NCBI GenBank assembly: GCA_021604805.1
Contig: BQJR01000001.1
Location: 1,237,102-1,301,101 of the forward strand
Direction of reading: 5' to 3'
DNA: 64,000 nt
Source of the DNA: Planctomycetota bacterium
Lineage (GTDB): Bacteria; Planctomycetota; B15-G4
Under the pieces are notes generated by a model. The model searched no databases, was not told the DNA's origin, and was given only the letters and a program-made list of their open reading frames with translations. A program made the translations under genes and the position numbers. Shown here piece by piece: positions 17,539-26,371 of the stretch; within the stretch, counting starts at the first letter, position 1, and the number at the start of each line of letters is the position of its first letter.

Positions 17539-19026
17539 GTGGATCGTCAACGGATTCACAAGGCGGCCACGGGCAAAGGCAAGGGCAAGTCGCGCAGCGC
17601 CACGCCGCGTCGCATCCTGATCTACGGCTTCGCGCTCATCGCGATCATGGCCAAGCTGATCTTCGACAACCTGAACACCGCGCCCACGGTGGAGCGTCCC
17701 GACGCCCCGCTCGAGTCGCTCAACGACGTGCCCGACTTCGACACCACGCCGCGCGCCGTGATCGACACCGAACTGCTCGCCAGCGTGCGCGACGACACGC
17801 CCGAGCAACGCGTGCAGCTGGAACGCGAGCCGCGCATCCACTTGATGGAACAGGCGTCCACGCTCTTGTGGGGCGACCTCGAGAAACTCGGCCTGGATCA
17901 CGTGCCGCACGATGAGCTGCTCGCGGAGCCCGCGCGTCATCGCGGTGAAGCGGTCTGGGCCTTGGGTCGCGTGCGCTGGCTCGACCAGAGTTTCGTCGAC
18001 GGGCTGCTCGAAGTGCGCGGCGAGCTCCGCGACGAGCACGAGCGCTCGTGGCTCTTCCTCGTGATCACCGAGCCCTACGACATCGAAGTCGGCGACGTGG
18101 TCCGCGCGCCCGGCTTCTTCTTCAAGCACGCCCGCATGCTCAACCCCGACGGCGACTGGGTCTCCGCGCCGCTCATCGTGGGCGAGGAATTGCTGCCGAG
18201 TTCCTTCCGCATCGACCCGGTCACCGAACTCACCGACGACATGCGCACGCGCCTGCGTCACATCCGCGATCACAGCTTGGAAGGCGCCAGCCAACGTTAC
18301 GGCAGCCAAGTCTTCTACGAGTTGCTCAGCTTCGCGAAGCACGGCGCCGAAGACGCCGTGTTCCCCGACGGCTCGGTGTTGCCCGAGCTGCCCCCCACCG
18401 ACCTGCTCAAGTACGCCGCGCGCCACCGCGCACAACCCGTGCGCATGACGGGCATGCTGCTCACCAAACGTCACACGCTGTTGGGTCCGCGCGGCGAGAA
18501 CCCCTTGGGCGAGCCGCAGGTCTGGGAGCTGTGGCTCAACGACGCGCGCGCCGGCAAGAACGGCAACATCCTGGCGCTCAGCCTCGACGATCCGGGCGAC
18601 CTGCAACGCGGTGACATCGTGGAGCTCGACGGCCTCTTCTTCCGTCGCTGGGCCTACGAGAACAAGCGCAACGAACCGCGCATGAGTTCGCTCGTGGTCA
18701 CACGACGCGCCAAGCGTTTCGTGCCGCTCAAGGACCCCACGCCGGGGATCATGCTCAAGGTGTTGCTGAGCGTGGTCGGCGGCGTGGCCTTGCTGTTGGT
18801 CGTCGGGCAGTGGCGCGAGAAGCGCTCGGCCACGGGCGCGCGCAAGAGTCGGCTCGCGCGCAAGTCGCGCTTGGTGAAGCGTGAACTCGAGCACGGCGCG
18901 GCGTCGACGGCTGCAGCGGCGGCGCCACCGGACTCGGGCGCGCCCACTGCGTCCACCGCGAGCACACGTGCGCCGCAAAGCGCTCCCGAGAGCGACCCCG
19001 ACAGCCGTCCCGACGCACCAGCGTGA
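17539..19026 (+). CDS. Membrane-anchored protein with a duplicated beta-rich module, unknown function
   Basis: A 495-residue protein with membrane segments near residues 26-44 and about 411-430, so the middle part should lie on one side of the membrane, probably outside. The middle contains two similar modules, about residues 130-220 and 295-395. Each begins with ARHR and reaches a GD(V/I)V...G.FF core: GDVVRAPGFFFKHARM in the first, GDIVELDGLFFRRWAYENKR in the second. The pattern resembles OB-fold-like barrels. The C-terminal 60 residues are basic then Ala/Ser/Pro-rich and probably cytoplasmic. It starts with a GTG directly at the end of the C26 hydrolase and ends by a GTGA overlap with aroB. 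I do not recognise a named family. Confidence 0.7.
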   Translation: MDRQRIHKAATGKGKGKSRSATPRRILIYGFALIAIMAKLIFDNLNTAPTVERPDAPLESLNDVPDFDTTPRAVIDTELLASVRDDTPEQRVQLEREPRIHLMEQASTLLWGDLEKLGLDHVPHDELLAEPARHRGEAVWALGRVRWLDQSFVDGLLEVRGELRDEHERSWLFLVITEPYDIEVGDVVRAPGFFFKHARMLNPDGDWVSAPLIVGEELLPSSFRIDPVTELTDDMRTRLRHIRDHSLEGASQRYGSQVFYELLSFAKHGAEDAVFPDGSVLPELPPTDLLKYAARHRAQPVRMTGMLLTKRHTLLGPRGENPLGEPQVWELWLNDARAGKNGNILALSLDDPGDLQRGDIVELDGLFFRRWAYENKRNEPRMSSLVVTRRAKRFVPLKDPTPGIMLKVLLSVVGGVALLLVVGQWREKRSATGARKSRLARKSRLVKRELEHGAASTAAAAAPPDSGAPTASTASTRAPQSAPESDPDSRPDAPA

Positions 19027-20063
19027 GCACCCCGCCCAGCCACGAAGCGCAACGCGCGGAACTCCACGCGGAGGTCGTGGTGCGAGCGGGAGTGGCGGCG
19101 GAGTGGGAGCTGCCCGCGCGTCATCCCGCGGCGCTGTTGCTCACCGACCGCAACGTGGAGCGTGTGTTGCCACCGGCCTTGCGCGCGTTGCCGCGTCACG
19201 TGCTCGCACCCGGCGAGTTGAGCAAGACCTGGGCTGAGCTCGAAGGCGTGCTGCAAGCGCTCGACGACCACGGCCTCGATCGCGACGGCCTGCTCGTGTG
19301 TTGTGGCGGCGGCGTCGTGAGCGACCTCGGCGGGCTCGCAGCGCACCTGCACCGCCGCGGGATCGCCTGGGACGCCCTGCCCACGAGCGTGATCGCCCAA
19401 GCCGACGCAGCGCTCGGCGGCAAGACCGCGATCAACCTCGGGCCGTCGAAGAACAGCGTGGGCGCCTTCCATGCGGCGCGGCGGGTGCTCGTCGATCCGA
19501 GCTTCCTCGAGAGCTTGCCCGAGGTCGAACTGCGTGCCGGTTTCGCCGAGCTGCTCAAGACGGCCGTGATCTCCGGCGAGCCCCTCCTCGCTGCCACGGA
19601 AACACTCAGCCCGCAGGGATTACGCAGCGCGCACCCCGAAGCGCTCGACGTGCTGCGGCGGGTGATCGACACTAAGCTGCGGCTGGTGCAGGCCGACCCG
19701 CACGATCACGCGGAACGTCAGTTGCTCAACCTCGGGCACAGCTTCGGGCACGCTTTCGAGGCGCTCGCGCTGGGCAGCCTGCGCCACGGCGAGGCCGTCG
19801 GACTGGGCCTGCTGTGTGCCGCGCGTCTGGCCCACGACGGCGGTCAGCTCGAAGCCCGCCTGCGGGCGGCGCTGCTGCGTTGGGACCTGCCGGTCCGACG
19901 CGCGGGCGACCTGGGCGAGCTGCTCGCGCTCATGAGCCGCGACAAGAAACGCCGGGGTGGCGCGCTCAGCCTCGTGATCCCCGAAGCGCCGGGTCACGTG
20001 GAGCTGTGCCCCGGGATCGCGCCCGAACGCGCCGCCGAGGGGCTCGCTGCCGTGCTCGCCTAG
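19023..20063 (+). CDS. aroB: 3-dehydroquinate synthase (AroB)
   Basis: AroB converts DAHP to 3-dehydroquinate, the second shikimate-pathway step, using NAD and a divalent metal. The 346 residues show the NAD-binding GGGVVSDLGG, the metal and substrate motifs ADAALGGKTAIN and GPSKNSVGAFH, ELLKTAVISG, NLGHSFGHAFEA and RHGEAVGLG with the metal histidines, and DKKRRGG near the end. Length is typical. The GTG start overlaps the stop of the preceding membrane gene (GTGA), so it is translated by coupling. The shikimate kinase gene is far away at 52240, so the pathway genes are scattered. Confidence 0.95.
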   Translation: MSTPPSHEAQRAELHAEVVVRAGVAAEWELPARHPAALLLTDRNVERVLPPALRALPRHVLAPGELSKTWAELEGVLQALDDHGLDRDGLLVCCGGGVVSDLGGLAAHLHRRGIAWDALPTSVIAQADAALGGKTAINLGPSKNSVGAFHAARRVLVDPSFLESLPEVELRAGFAELLKTAVISGEPLLAATETLSPQGLRSAHPEALDVLRRVIDTKLRLVQADPHDHAERQLLNLGHSFGHAFEALALGSLRHGEAVGLGLLCAARLAHDGGQLEARLRAALLRWDLPVRRAGDLGELLALMSRDKKRRGGALSLVIPEAPGHVELCPGIAPERAAEGLAAVLA

Positions 20064-20143
20064 GCCCCGGCCTCAGATCCGGCCTCAACTCCGGGCCGCC
20101 CCCGTGCCGAAGCAAGTGAGGTATCCCCACTTGGAGTCGGTTC

Positions 20144-20839
20144 ATGGGCACGACGAATGTGTTGCCTCCCCCGCTCGACGTCGCGGCCTGCAACGGCCAC
20201 CCGCTCGAGCTCTGGGTGCTCGTCAACGGCGAGATCATCCAGTGCAAGGCGAACTTCCTGTCGCCCGGCGACGATGCACGTCCGCAAGTCTCGGCCAGTT
20301 TGCCCGACGACTTCGTGGGCATCGTGCGCAATGGCGCGGCCGTGCGCGGCTTCTTCACCGACGGCCAAGGGCAGGTGCACACCTTCCTGACCTCCATCCG
20401 TGAATGGCGCAGCTACCGCGACCGCCCGAGTGCGGCCAAGGTCGTGCTCGAGACACCGACCGCCGTGGCGCCCTGTCAGCGCCGGCGCGGACATCGTCGT
20501 GCGGCGCGACCGTTGGCTGTGTCGCTCACGATCACGATCCGCGGCGAGACCGAAGTCGTGGAAGGTCGCATGGTCGACGTCTCGCCCACGGGCATGGCGG
20601 TGCGCACCGTGCGCGCGGCCCGCAACTGGTTCGCCGAAGGCACGCAGCTCGAGATCGAAGTGCCGCTGCACGGCAAGTCGGAGCCGGCGCGCTTGGGTGT
20701 GACCGTGGCGCGCGTGGAGCGTGAGGCGCTGCACTACCTTTATGGGTTGCGCGTGAACAACGCGGCCGAGCGTCGCAGCTTGCAGGACATCCTCGAAGAG
20801 TTGCTCGACCCAGCCTTCTTCGATCAGGGCGACGATTGA
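20144..20839 (+). CDS. PilZ-domain protein, likely c-di-GMP receptor
   Basis: A 231-residue soluble protein. The C-terminal half is a PilZ domain with both ligand motifs: the arginine box RRRGHRR (about 113-119) and DVSPTG (145-150), matching RxxxR and (D/N)xSxxG. The N-terminal 100 residues are beta-rich (LELWVLVNGEIIQCKANFLS) and resemble the partner domain of YcgR-type proteins. PilZ proteins change partner binding when c-di-GMP is bound, controlling motility, adhesion or polysaccharide export. The start has GGAG eight bases upstream. It sits alone between aroB and dprA in the same direction; no flagellar or pilus gene is nearby. The binding residues are intact, so ligand binding is likely. 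Confidence 0.85.
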   Translation: MGTTNVLPPPLDVAACNGHPLELWVLVNGEIIQCKANFLSPGDDARPQVSASLPDDFVGIVRNGAAVRGFFTDGQGQVHTFLTSIREWRSYRDRPSAAKVVLETPTAVAPCQRRRGHRRAARPLAVSLTITIRGETEVVEGRMVDVSPTGMAVRTVRAARNWFAEGTQLEIEVPLHGKSEPARLGVTVARVEREALHYLYGLRVNNAAERRSLQDILEELLDPAFFDQGDD

Positions 20840-20876
20840 GCGCGTAACGTGAGCCGCCCTCGCACGACGAGGGCGT

Positions 20877-21941
20877 GTGAACACCCCGCTCCCCGACGAC
20901 GCCTTCGCGCTGCACCTCGCGGGCGGCACTTCTGATCAGCTGCGTCGCTTGCGGCGCACGCTGGGCGGGCACCGTCGTTGGCTCTCACGCGGCAGGATCG
21001 CGTGGTGTCGCGTGGGCTTGCCGGAACCGCTCTCGCGGCGCGTGGAAGAGTTCGCGCGCGCGGAGCGATTGAGCCTGGAGCGCGAACGTGTCGCGCGCGC
21101 GGGCGCGCAGCTCGTGGGCTTGCTCGGGCCCGACCTGCCGGCACAGCTGGGCGCGCTGCATCGCCCGCCCGTGGCTCTGGTGGTGCGCGGGCGTTGGCCA
21201 CCGCCCGAGGGCGCGCTCGGCATCGTGGGCGCACGGGCTGTCACGCCGGCGGGCCGGGCGGCGGCGTCACGGTTCGGGGAAGCTGCGGGGCGTCATGGGC
21301 GGGCCGTGGTGTCGGGCTTGGCGCGCGGCGTCGACAGCGCGGCGCTCGAGGGTTGCTTGCGCGCGGGCGGCTGGCCCGTGGCCGTTCTGGGCAATGGGCT
21401 CGACGTGGCCTACCCACCAGAGAACGCGTCGCTTCAGGAAGACATCGCCAGGCAGGGCACGCTCGTCTCCGAGTTCCCGATGCGCACGCGTCCCGATCGC
21501 TGGACCTTCCCGCGACGCAATCGGATCTTGGCCGCGCTCTGCGAAGCCTTGTTGGTGGTGGAAGCCAGCGCGCGCAGCGGGGCGTTGATCACGGCGCAGC
21601 ATGCCCTGGAGCTCGGGGTCGAAGTGTGGACCGTGCCCGGCCCCATCGACAGCGCAGCCTGCGCCGGGAGCAACGAGCTGCTCTTCGATGGCGCCGCGCC
21701 GGTGCTCTCCGAAGCCGTGTTGCTGCGCTTGCTCGGCGCCGACGCCAGTCCTGCGGCGCGCAACAGGCCGCCGGCTGATCCGGTGGAGGCTGCGCTCGCC
21801 ACGGGCCCGCGCAGCGCCGACGAACTCGCCGCCGAACTGGCGCTCCCGCTTCCACGTCTGCGCGCGCGACTGATCGCCATGGAGCTGGAAGGCAATGTGA
21901 AGCGCGAGAGTGCGGGGCGCTGGAGCTGGCGCCATGCCTGA
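20877..21941 (+). CDS. dprA: DNA-processing protein DprA
   Basis: DprA protects incoming single-stranded DNA during natural transformation and loads RecA. The 354 residues have the Rossmann-like domain: IVGARAVTPAGRAAA, VVSGLARGVDSAALEG, AVLGNGLDVAYPPEN, LVSEFPMRTRP, FPRRNRILAALCEALLVVEA and SGALITAQHAL, then VPGPIDSAACAGSNELLFDGA. A winged-helix DprA C-terminal domain covers the last 60 residues (PRSADELAAELALPLPRLR). The N-terminal helical domain is present. It starts with GTG at 20877. This suggests competence or at least recombination capacity; other com genes are not in the window. Confidence 0.94.
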   Translation: MNTPLPDDAFALHLAGGTSDQLRRLRRTLGGHRRWLSRGRIAWCRVGLPEPLSRRVEEFARAERLSLERERVARAGAQLVGLLGPDLPAQLGALHRPPVALVVRGRWPPPEGALGIVGARAVTPAGRAAASRFGEAAGRHGRAVVSGLARGVDSAALEGCLRAGGWPVAVLGNGLDVAYPPENASLQEDIARQGTLVSEFPMRTRPDRWTFPRRNRILAALCEALLVVEASARSGALITAQHALELGVEVWTVPGPIDSAACAGSNELLFDGAAPVLSEAVLLRLLGADASPAARNRPPADPVEAALATGPRSADELAAELALPLPRLRARLIAMELEGNVKRESAGRWSWRHA

Positions 21942-21991
21942 GCAGCCGGTCCGCCAGTCGGCCGCTCCGCGGAGCGAGAGACCGCCCCGCG

Positions 21992-22246
21992 CTAGAGCCA
22001 GGCTGAGAGCGCTGCGAAGCAACCGAAGAGCACGGCTGACCCCACCAAGAAGCGCACCCAGCGCGCGAGCGCGGAGCGCACCACCACGGCCAAGTCCTCT
22101 TCGCGCAAACCGCTGTACACCAAGAAGGTCATCAGCGAGATCAGGAGGAACCAGGCGGCGTGTTCACCCAGCCCCATCGGCCCCACCACGGCGAGCGGGC
22201 TGCGGAAGGCCTGCAGCGCCGGATGTAGCACGGCAAGCGAAGTCAT
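21992..22246 (-). CDS. Small membrane protein, two helices
   Basis: An 84-residue protein with two hydrophobic segments (about residues 30-45 and 63-80) separated by a charged loop (SGLREEDLAVVVRSALARW). Its ATG overlaps the stop of the upstream DUF6677-like gene by four bases, so the two are translationally coupled and probably form a membrane complex. No motif is recognisable. It is convergent with dprA; between them lies a GCTCCGCGGAGC palindrome near 21963. Confidence 0.65.
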   Translation of the reverse strand: MTSLAVLHPALQAFRSPLAVVGPMGLGEHAAWFLLISLMTFLVYSGLREEDLAVVVRSALARWVRFLVGSAVLFGCFAALSAWL

Positions 22247-22653
22247 CGCGACGCTCCTGTGGGCGCGCCACCTGTCCCCGCCGCTGCGCCACCGCGGCGA
22301 GCGAACTCATACACGTCGACCATGACCACGAGGTTCAGGATGCCGGCCACCGTGCTGAACAGCACGCCGAGCTCGAGGCGCAGGATCGTCTCACCGGCGG
22401 GCGTCGACCCGAGCATGTTGCCGATCAGAACGGGCAACCCCGCCAGCGACTGACCGTAGAAGTGGTACGGGTAACGCGTGGCGGAAACGCTGGCGCCCTC
22501 GCCGAGCAGGATCCCCAGCGCGTACATCAGCAGCACGAGGCAGCCGAAGTAGAGCGCCTTGCCCCGCCGCCCTTGGGCGAGGTGACCGAGACCCGGGAGC
22601 ACCCAGGCGAGCAGCACGTGATAGCCGGTTCGCGGAGACATCCGGCGCATCAT
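22243..22653 (-). CDS. DUF6677-like planctomycete membrane protein
   Basis: About 136 residues with three or four membrane helices. The N-terminal stretch HVLLAWVLPGLGHLAQGRRGKAL is like the start of DUF6677 and related proteins, which begin with a Trp-Pro-Gly-Leu-Gly-His motif and an Arg/Lys loop. A periplasmic loop (SVSATRYPYHFYGQS) and a last helix (LNLVVMVDVYEFARR) follow. Start choice is uncertain: ATG at 22653, 22650 or 22641 all lack a ribosome binding site; the motif begins just after the last. It is coupled to the small two-helix protein and is divergent from the thioesterase gene. Function unknown; the family assignment is from memory of its pattern. Confidence 0.6.
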   Translation of the reverse strand: MMRRMSPRTGYHVLLAWVLPGLGHLAQGRRGKALYFGCLVLLMYALGILLGEGASVSATRYPYHFYGQSLAGLPVLIGNMLGSTPAGETILRLELGVLFSTVAGILNLVVMVDVYEFARRGGAAAGTGGAPTGASR

Positions 22654-22731
22654 CGGGCTGAGCGGGCTTGTCTGGAAGGACTTTATTGCCCACGCTGCCG
22701 GGCGTTCGTCCCAGCGACCGGCGGAGTCCGC

Positions 22732-23160
22732 ATGAGCGCCCATCGACTCACTCTGCGTCCGCGCTACGGCGAGGTCGACAGCATGGGGATCGTGTACCAC
22801 GCGCACTACCTCGTGTACTTCGATCAAGGCCGCACCGAGCTGCTGCGCGACCTGGGCATGTCCTACGCCGAGATCGAAGCACAGGGTCATCGCTTGGCCG
22901 TGGTCGACGCCGGCCTGCGCTACCTCTCCCCGGCGCGCTACGACGACGAGCTGCAGCTCGAGACCGAGCTCGCCAGCGTGCGCGGCGCCTCGGTGGTGTT
23001 CGGCTACCGCCTCTCGCGTGGCGACGAGTTGCTCGCCACGGGACACACGAAGCTCGGCTGCCTCGACCTGCACAACCGACCCTGCGCGCTGCCCCCGGAG
23101 CTCCGCAAGCTGTTGCGTGCGGGACGAGCCGCCGCCCACGGCGCGTCGGAGCTGCCATGA
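22732..23160 (+). CDS. Acyl-CoA thioesterase, YbgC/FadM hotdog family
   Basis: A 142-residue single hotdog-fold enzyme that hydrolyses acyl-CoA thioesters. Residues 10-35 carry the 4-hydroxybenzoyl-CoA thioesterase-type signature: RYGEVDSMGIVYHAHYLVYFDQGR with the catalytic aspartate (DSMG), broken here into its first 20 residues RYGEVDSMGIVYHAHYLVYF. Family proteins are 130-150 residues, so length fits. GGAG lies five bases before the ATG. Its stop overlaps the start of the HEAT lipoprotein gene (ATGA). In many bacteria ybgC sits beside tol-pal; here it does not, so the physiological substrate is not indicated. Confidence 0.88.
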   Translation: MSAHRLTLRPRYGEVDSMGIVYHAHYLVYFDQGRTELLRDLGMSYAEIEAQGHRLAVVDAGLRYLSPARYDDELQLETELASVRGASVVFGYRLSRGDELLATGHTKLGCLDLHNRPCALPPELRKLLRAGRAAAHGASELP

Positions 23161-24140
23161 AACCTTCCGCACCTTCACCGCGCCGCGCCCAGCGACGTCG
23201 CGCTCCCTGGGCCCGCGCGGGCTTACTGGCTTGCCTCGCTTGGGGCTGCTCGAGCACCGCCGAGGCGCCGCGCCCCGCCACGGGCCTGAGCGTCCGCGAA
23301 GAGGACCTCATGCTGCGGCTGGTCGAGGCCTTGCGCCAGACTCAAGCGAAGGCCGAGGATCCCGACCAGCTCATGAACGGGCTCGAGCGCCTTCTGCCCG
23401 CTTGGCAGAGTGAGCAGCGCAAGGGGCGCGCCGACGTGCTCGAGGTCGTGCTCACGAGCCGCGTGATCCCGCACTACGCGATCGTGCGCGAGATGTTCCT
23501 GAATGGCCCGCACGAGCGCCGCTTGGTGGCTGCGTGGGCGCTGGGTTTCACGCGCGTCCCGCTCAACGACCTCGGCATCGCGTCGCAGCACGAGCAGGCC
23601 CAGGCGCTCTTGATCCGCGAGATCCCGCGCTTGCCTGACGACGTGCTGGCCAACGCGCTGCTGGCGCTCTGGATCCTGGCTGAACCGAGCACGCCCATCG
23701 ACCCGCTCACCGACCTGATCGTGAATCACCACGACGGGCTGGTGCGCGCCAACGCCACGCTGGCACTGGGGCGCGTGCTCACACCGGAGCTCTCGCTGCA
23801 GGCCGTGGAAGCCGTGATCGTGGCCCTCGACGACGTCGACGCCACGGTGCGTGTGCACGCTGCCAGCATCGCGCGCAACTTCCCCGACCGTGCGTATCTC
23901 GCGCGCCTCGAGTCGCTCATCGAGGAGGAAGACACGCCGCTCGCGCAAGCCCGCATGGCCTCGGCCTTGGGCGCACTCAAGTCGCGCAGCTCGTCGCGCG
24001 TGCTGATCCCCTTGCTGCGCGGAGACAACGAGCTCGTGGCTGTCTACGCGCGCGCCGCGCTCGCCGCGATCTTCGGTGTGGACCGCGGCCCGGATCCCAA
24101 GCCCTGGAACGACTTGATCCTCGAGACCAAGGGGCCCTGA
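23157..24140 (+). CDS. HEAT-repeat lipoprotein
   Basis: A 327-residue protein with a basic start, a hydrophobic stretch and the lipobox-like LACLAWGC (cysteine about residue 31), so it is probably a periplasmic lipoprotein. Residues about 100-320 are helical HEAT-like repeats, visible as units such as HERRLVAAWALGF, HDGLVRANATLALGRV, DATVRVHAASIARNF and NELVAVYARAALAAIF. HEAT proteins act as binding scaffolds. The gene is coupled to the thioesterase gene by ATGA. The tryptophan at -2 of the lipobox is unusual, so lipidation is less certain than export. Ends before tandem hairpins. Confidence 0.75.
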   Translation: MKPSAPSPRRAQRRRAPWARAGLLACLAWGCSSTAEAPRPATGLSVREEDLMLRLVEALRQTQAKAEDPDQLMNGLERLLPAWQSEQRKGRADVLEVVLTSRVIPHYAIVREMFLNGPHERRLVAAWALGFTRVPLNDLGIASQHEQAQALLIREIPRLPDDVLANALLALWILAEPSTPIDPLTDLIVNHHDGLVRANATLALGRVLTPELSLQAVEAVIVALDDVDATVRVHAASIARNFPDRAYLARLESLIEEEDTPLAQARMASALGALKSRSSSRVLIPLLRGDNELVAVYARAALAAIFGVDRGPDPKPWNDLILETKGP

Positions 24141-24192
24141 GCCGCGCCGCAAGCCGCCAAGGTGTGGGCGAGTCCCCGAGAATGCGAACGGA

Positions 24193-24246
24193 CCCCCGGA
24201 TCATGGATCCGGGGGGCCGTCGACTTGGTTGACCCGGAGGTCAACC
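24193..24246. terminator. Two tandem perfect hairpins between convergent genes
   Basis: Hairpin 1: CCCCCGGATC (24193-24202), loop ATG, GATCCGGGGG (24206-24215), 10 perfect base pairs. Hairpin 2: GGTTGACC (24227-24234), loop CGGA, GGTCAACC (24239-24246), 8 perfect base pairs. They fill the gap between the convergent HEAT lipoprotein and FG-GAP genes, so they probably end transcription from both sides. No long T-run follows either arm. Confidence 0.7.
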
Positions 24247-24262
24247 GGTCAGCCGAGTTCCC

Positions 24263-26371
24263 TTACGGGGACGTGGCCTTCACAGCGTTCGACAGGGTCA
24301 CGCCCGAACCGAGCACGGCGCCTGCATCAGCAGTGGCGTACTGGAGGTAGAGCGGGACACCCGACGGGATCGCACCCGGCCACGGCACGTTGAGCGTGTC
24401 GAAGCCACCCGGCTTGGTCGTACGGTTCACGAGCACATTGATCGGGAACGTGTACAGCGTGCCCATCTTGAAGGGCACCGGGGTCGAAGCAGCCGAGATG
24501 AACAGCACGGACAGCGCGTTCGGAGCCGCATCCTCGAGCTTCACGTGGGTCGCGGAACCGGGGGCCAGCGTGCCGGCGATCGTGAGCTGCGGGACGCCAC
24601 CAGTACCACCAGTACCCGTGGAGAGCGACTCGATGAGAGTCTGACCACCGGCGGTCTGGTTGTAGGTCGTGGTGCCCGAGACACTCGCGTTGCCGTTGTC
24701 GTCTTCCGCTTCGATGCGGTAGGCGATCATGCCGTTGTGACCACCCGGGATCACGCCGCGGAACTGCTGCGTGCCCTGGCTGAACATGCGCACCTTGCGC
24801 TCCTGACCGCCATCGACGGTGTAGACCAGGTTCACGCGGTAGTAGCCCACGATGTAGTACGGGGCGTTGTCGCGCAGCGCCACGTGGATCACCGTGTCAG
24901 AGCCATCGCTCTTGTTGCCCTGGTTGGTGATCTTGTGGAACGTCGGCGCGAAGGTGTCAGGCACACCGAGGGTGTTCTGGTAGTAGCGGTTCTGCTGGTT
25001 CAGGTCGTTGCTGAGCAGCAGGTCCGGGTCACCGTCGTTGTCCATGTCGGCAGCTTCGCCGTCGAGCGACTGGTTGCTGTTGCCGTTCTGGGGCAGCTCG
25101 TTGTGCGAGTACTGCGAACCACTCGAGCTGGTTCCCGTGCGGTGGTAGAAGCCGTCACCGAAGGTGACGCCCTGCGCGGCGGAACCGGCGTAGAGGTAGT
25201 TGGTGCCGAGGAAGTTGGCCACCCACGCATCGAGGTCGCCGTCACTGTCGAAGTCGAGGAAGTCGACCTCGTTTTCATCAGTGTTCGGGTCACCCTTAAT
25301 CCAGGTGGTCATCTTCGTGAACGTGAAGTCGCCGTTGTTGCGCAGGATGCGGTCGAGGTTGCCACCGCCGCCACCGTCGTAGTTCTTCATCCAGATGTCG
25401 AAGTCGCCGTCACCATCGTGGTCGGCGAACTCGGCCTCGTAGTTGTTGCTGCCGTTGAGGCCGGCACCCGTGTTGAGGATGGCCGTCTGGGTCATGTCGG
25501 TGAAGAGTCGACCGGCACCCGTGCCGCCGTAGAGGTTGTTGCGGTACACGCGGGCTTGGCTGTCGCGGCTGCTGCCGAACACGTCGATGTCGAAGTCGTC
25601 GTCGAGGTCGACGGGGTCGATGTCGAGGGTGTGCAAGCGGATGTCTGCACCCGGGTCGACCCACGGCCAGTGCTCGTCGAACACGCCGGTGCCGTCGTTC
25701 ATGAACAGACGCGAATCGCGCAAACCGTTGATGTTCGGACCGTAGCTGCTGTGGAACAGGTCGATGAAGCCGTCATCGTTGAAGTCGGCGAAATCGCAGT
25801 CACACGAGTAGTCACGGAAGGGGCCAGCGCCGTTCTGGGTACCGATTTCGTCGCCAGTCGGCACCGAGATCAGGTTGCCCCAGAAGTTGTTCGTGCCTTC
25901 GTCGAAGAAGCCGATGCTGCCGAACTGCAGGCCACCTTGGTTGATGTAGGCGCGGCTGGTCTCACCACCGTTCGCGGTCGTGCCGCGGTTGGAGATGTAG
26001 ATGTCGAAGTCGCCGTCGTTCTCGAAGTCGGCGAACTCGATGTCGCGCGAGGTGTCGTTCGGGAAGCCAGCGAAGCGCGTGGCGGTTCCGTTCGAGAAGG
26101 TCGCGATCGTGCCGCCTTGGACACCGCCGTTGTTGATGTAGATCACGTTGGCCTGGGCGGAGCCGTCACCACCGTTGCTGATGCCGACGTCGTAGTCGCC
26201 ATCGTGGTCGATGTCAGCGAGGTCAATATTTTCGGAACGACCTCCACCAAACGCGTTGATCGCGGTGGGGAAGTTGCGACCGGGCTGAAGGTCGGCGATC
26301 TGGGCCGACACATCAGTGCCGAGCGCGAGGACCGCGAGACCAGCCAAGGTCGTGGAAAGCGAGAGACGCAT
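24263..26371 (-). CDS. Secreted FG-GAP/VCBS-repeat protein
   Basis: A 702-residue secreted protein. The ATG at 26371 has GGAGGA just four bases upstream and is followed by a clean signal peptide ending in VSAQ. At least seven calcium-loop motifs of FG-GAP/VCBS type are seen: DIDHDGDYD, DFENDGDFD, DFNDDGFID, DLDDDFDID, DHDGDGDFD, DFDSDGDLD and DMDNDGDPD, as in integrin-alpha beta-propellers. Two cysteines (SCDC) lie in the middle. The last 110 residues form a separate beta-rich module starting at PQLTIAGTLAPGS, similar in style to C-terminal modules of other planctomycete secreted proteins. The gene is visibly less GC-rich than its neighbours. It should fold into a calcium-stabilised propeller outside the cell and bind a surface partner or glycan. 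Ligand unknown. Confidence 0.88.
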   Translation of the reverse strand: MRLSLSTTLAGLAVLALGTDVSAQIADLQPGRNFPTAINAFGGGRSENIDLADIDHDGDYDVGISNGGDGSAQANVIYINNGGVQGGTIATFSNGTATRFAGFPNDTSRDIEFADFENDGDFDIYISNRGTTANGGETSRAYINQGGLQFGSIGFFDEGTNNFWGNLISVPTGDEIGTQNGAGPFRDYSCDCDFADFNDDGFIDLFHSSYGPNINGLRDSRLFMNDGTGVFDEHWPWVDPGADIRLHTLDIDPVDLDDDFDIDVFGSSRDSQARVYRNNLYGGTGAGRLFTDMTQTAILNTGAGLNGSNNYEAEFADHDGDGDFDIWMKNYDGGGGGNLDRILRNNGDFTFTKMTTWIKGDPNTDENEVDFLDFDSDGDLDAWVANFLGTNYLYAGSAAQGVTFGDGFYHRTGTSSSGSQYSHNELPQNGNSNQSLDGEAADMDNDGDPDLLLSNDLNQQNRYYQNTLGVPDTFAPTFHKITNQGNKSDGSDTVIHVALRDNAPYYIVGYYRVNLVYTVDGGQERKVRMFSQGTQQFRGVIPGGHNGMIAYRIEAEDDNGNASVSGTTTYNQTAGGQTLIESLSTGTGGTGGVPQLTIAGTLAPGSATHVKLEDAAPNALSVLFISAASTPVPFKMGTLYTFPINVLVNRTTKPGGFDTLNVPWPGAIPSGVPLYLQYATADAGAVLGSGVTLSNAVKATSP

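Noticed and set aside
25000..26200. CRISPR or tandem DNA repeats
   Set aside because: Recurrent GTCGCCGTC-type strings are codons of the FG-GAP calcium loops; spacing is irregular and the frame is continuous.
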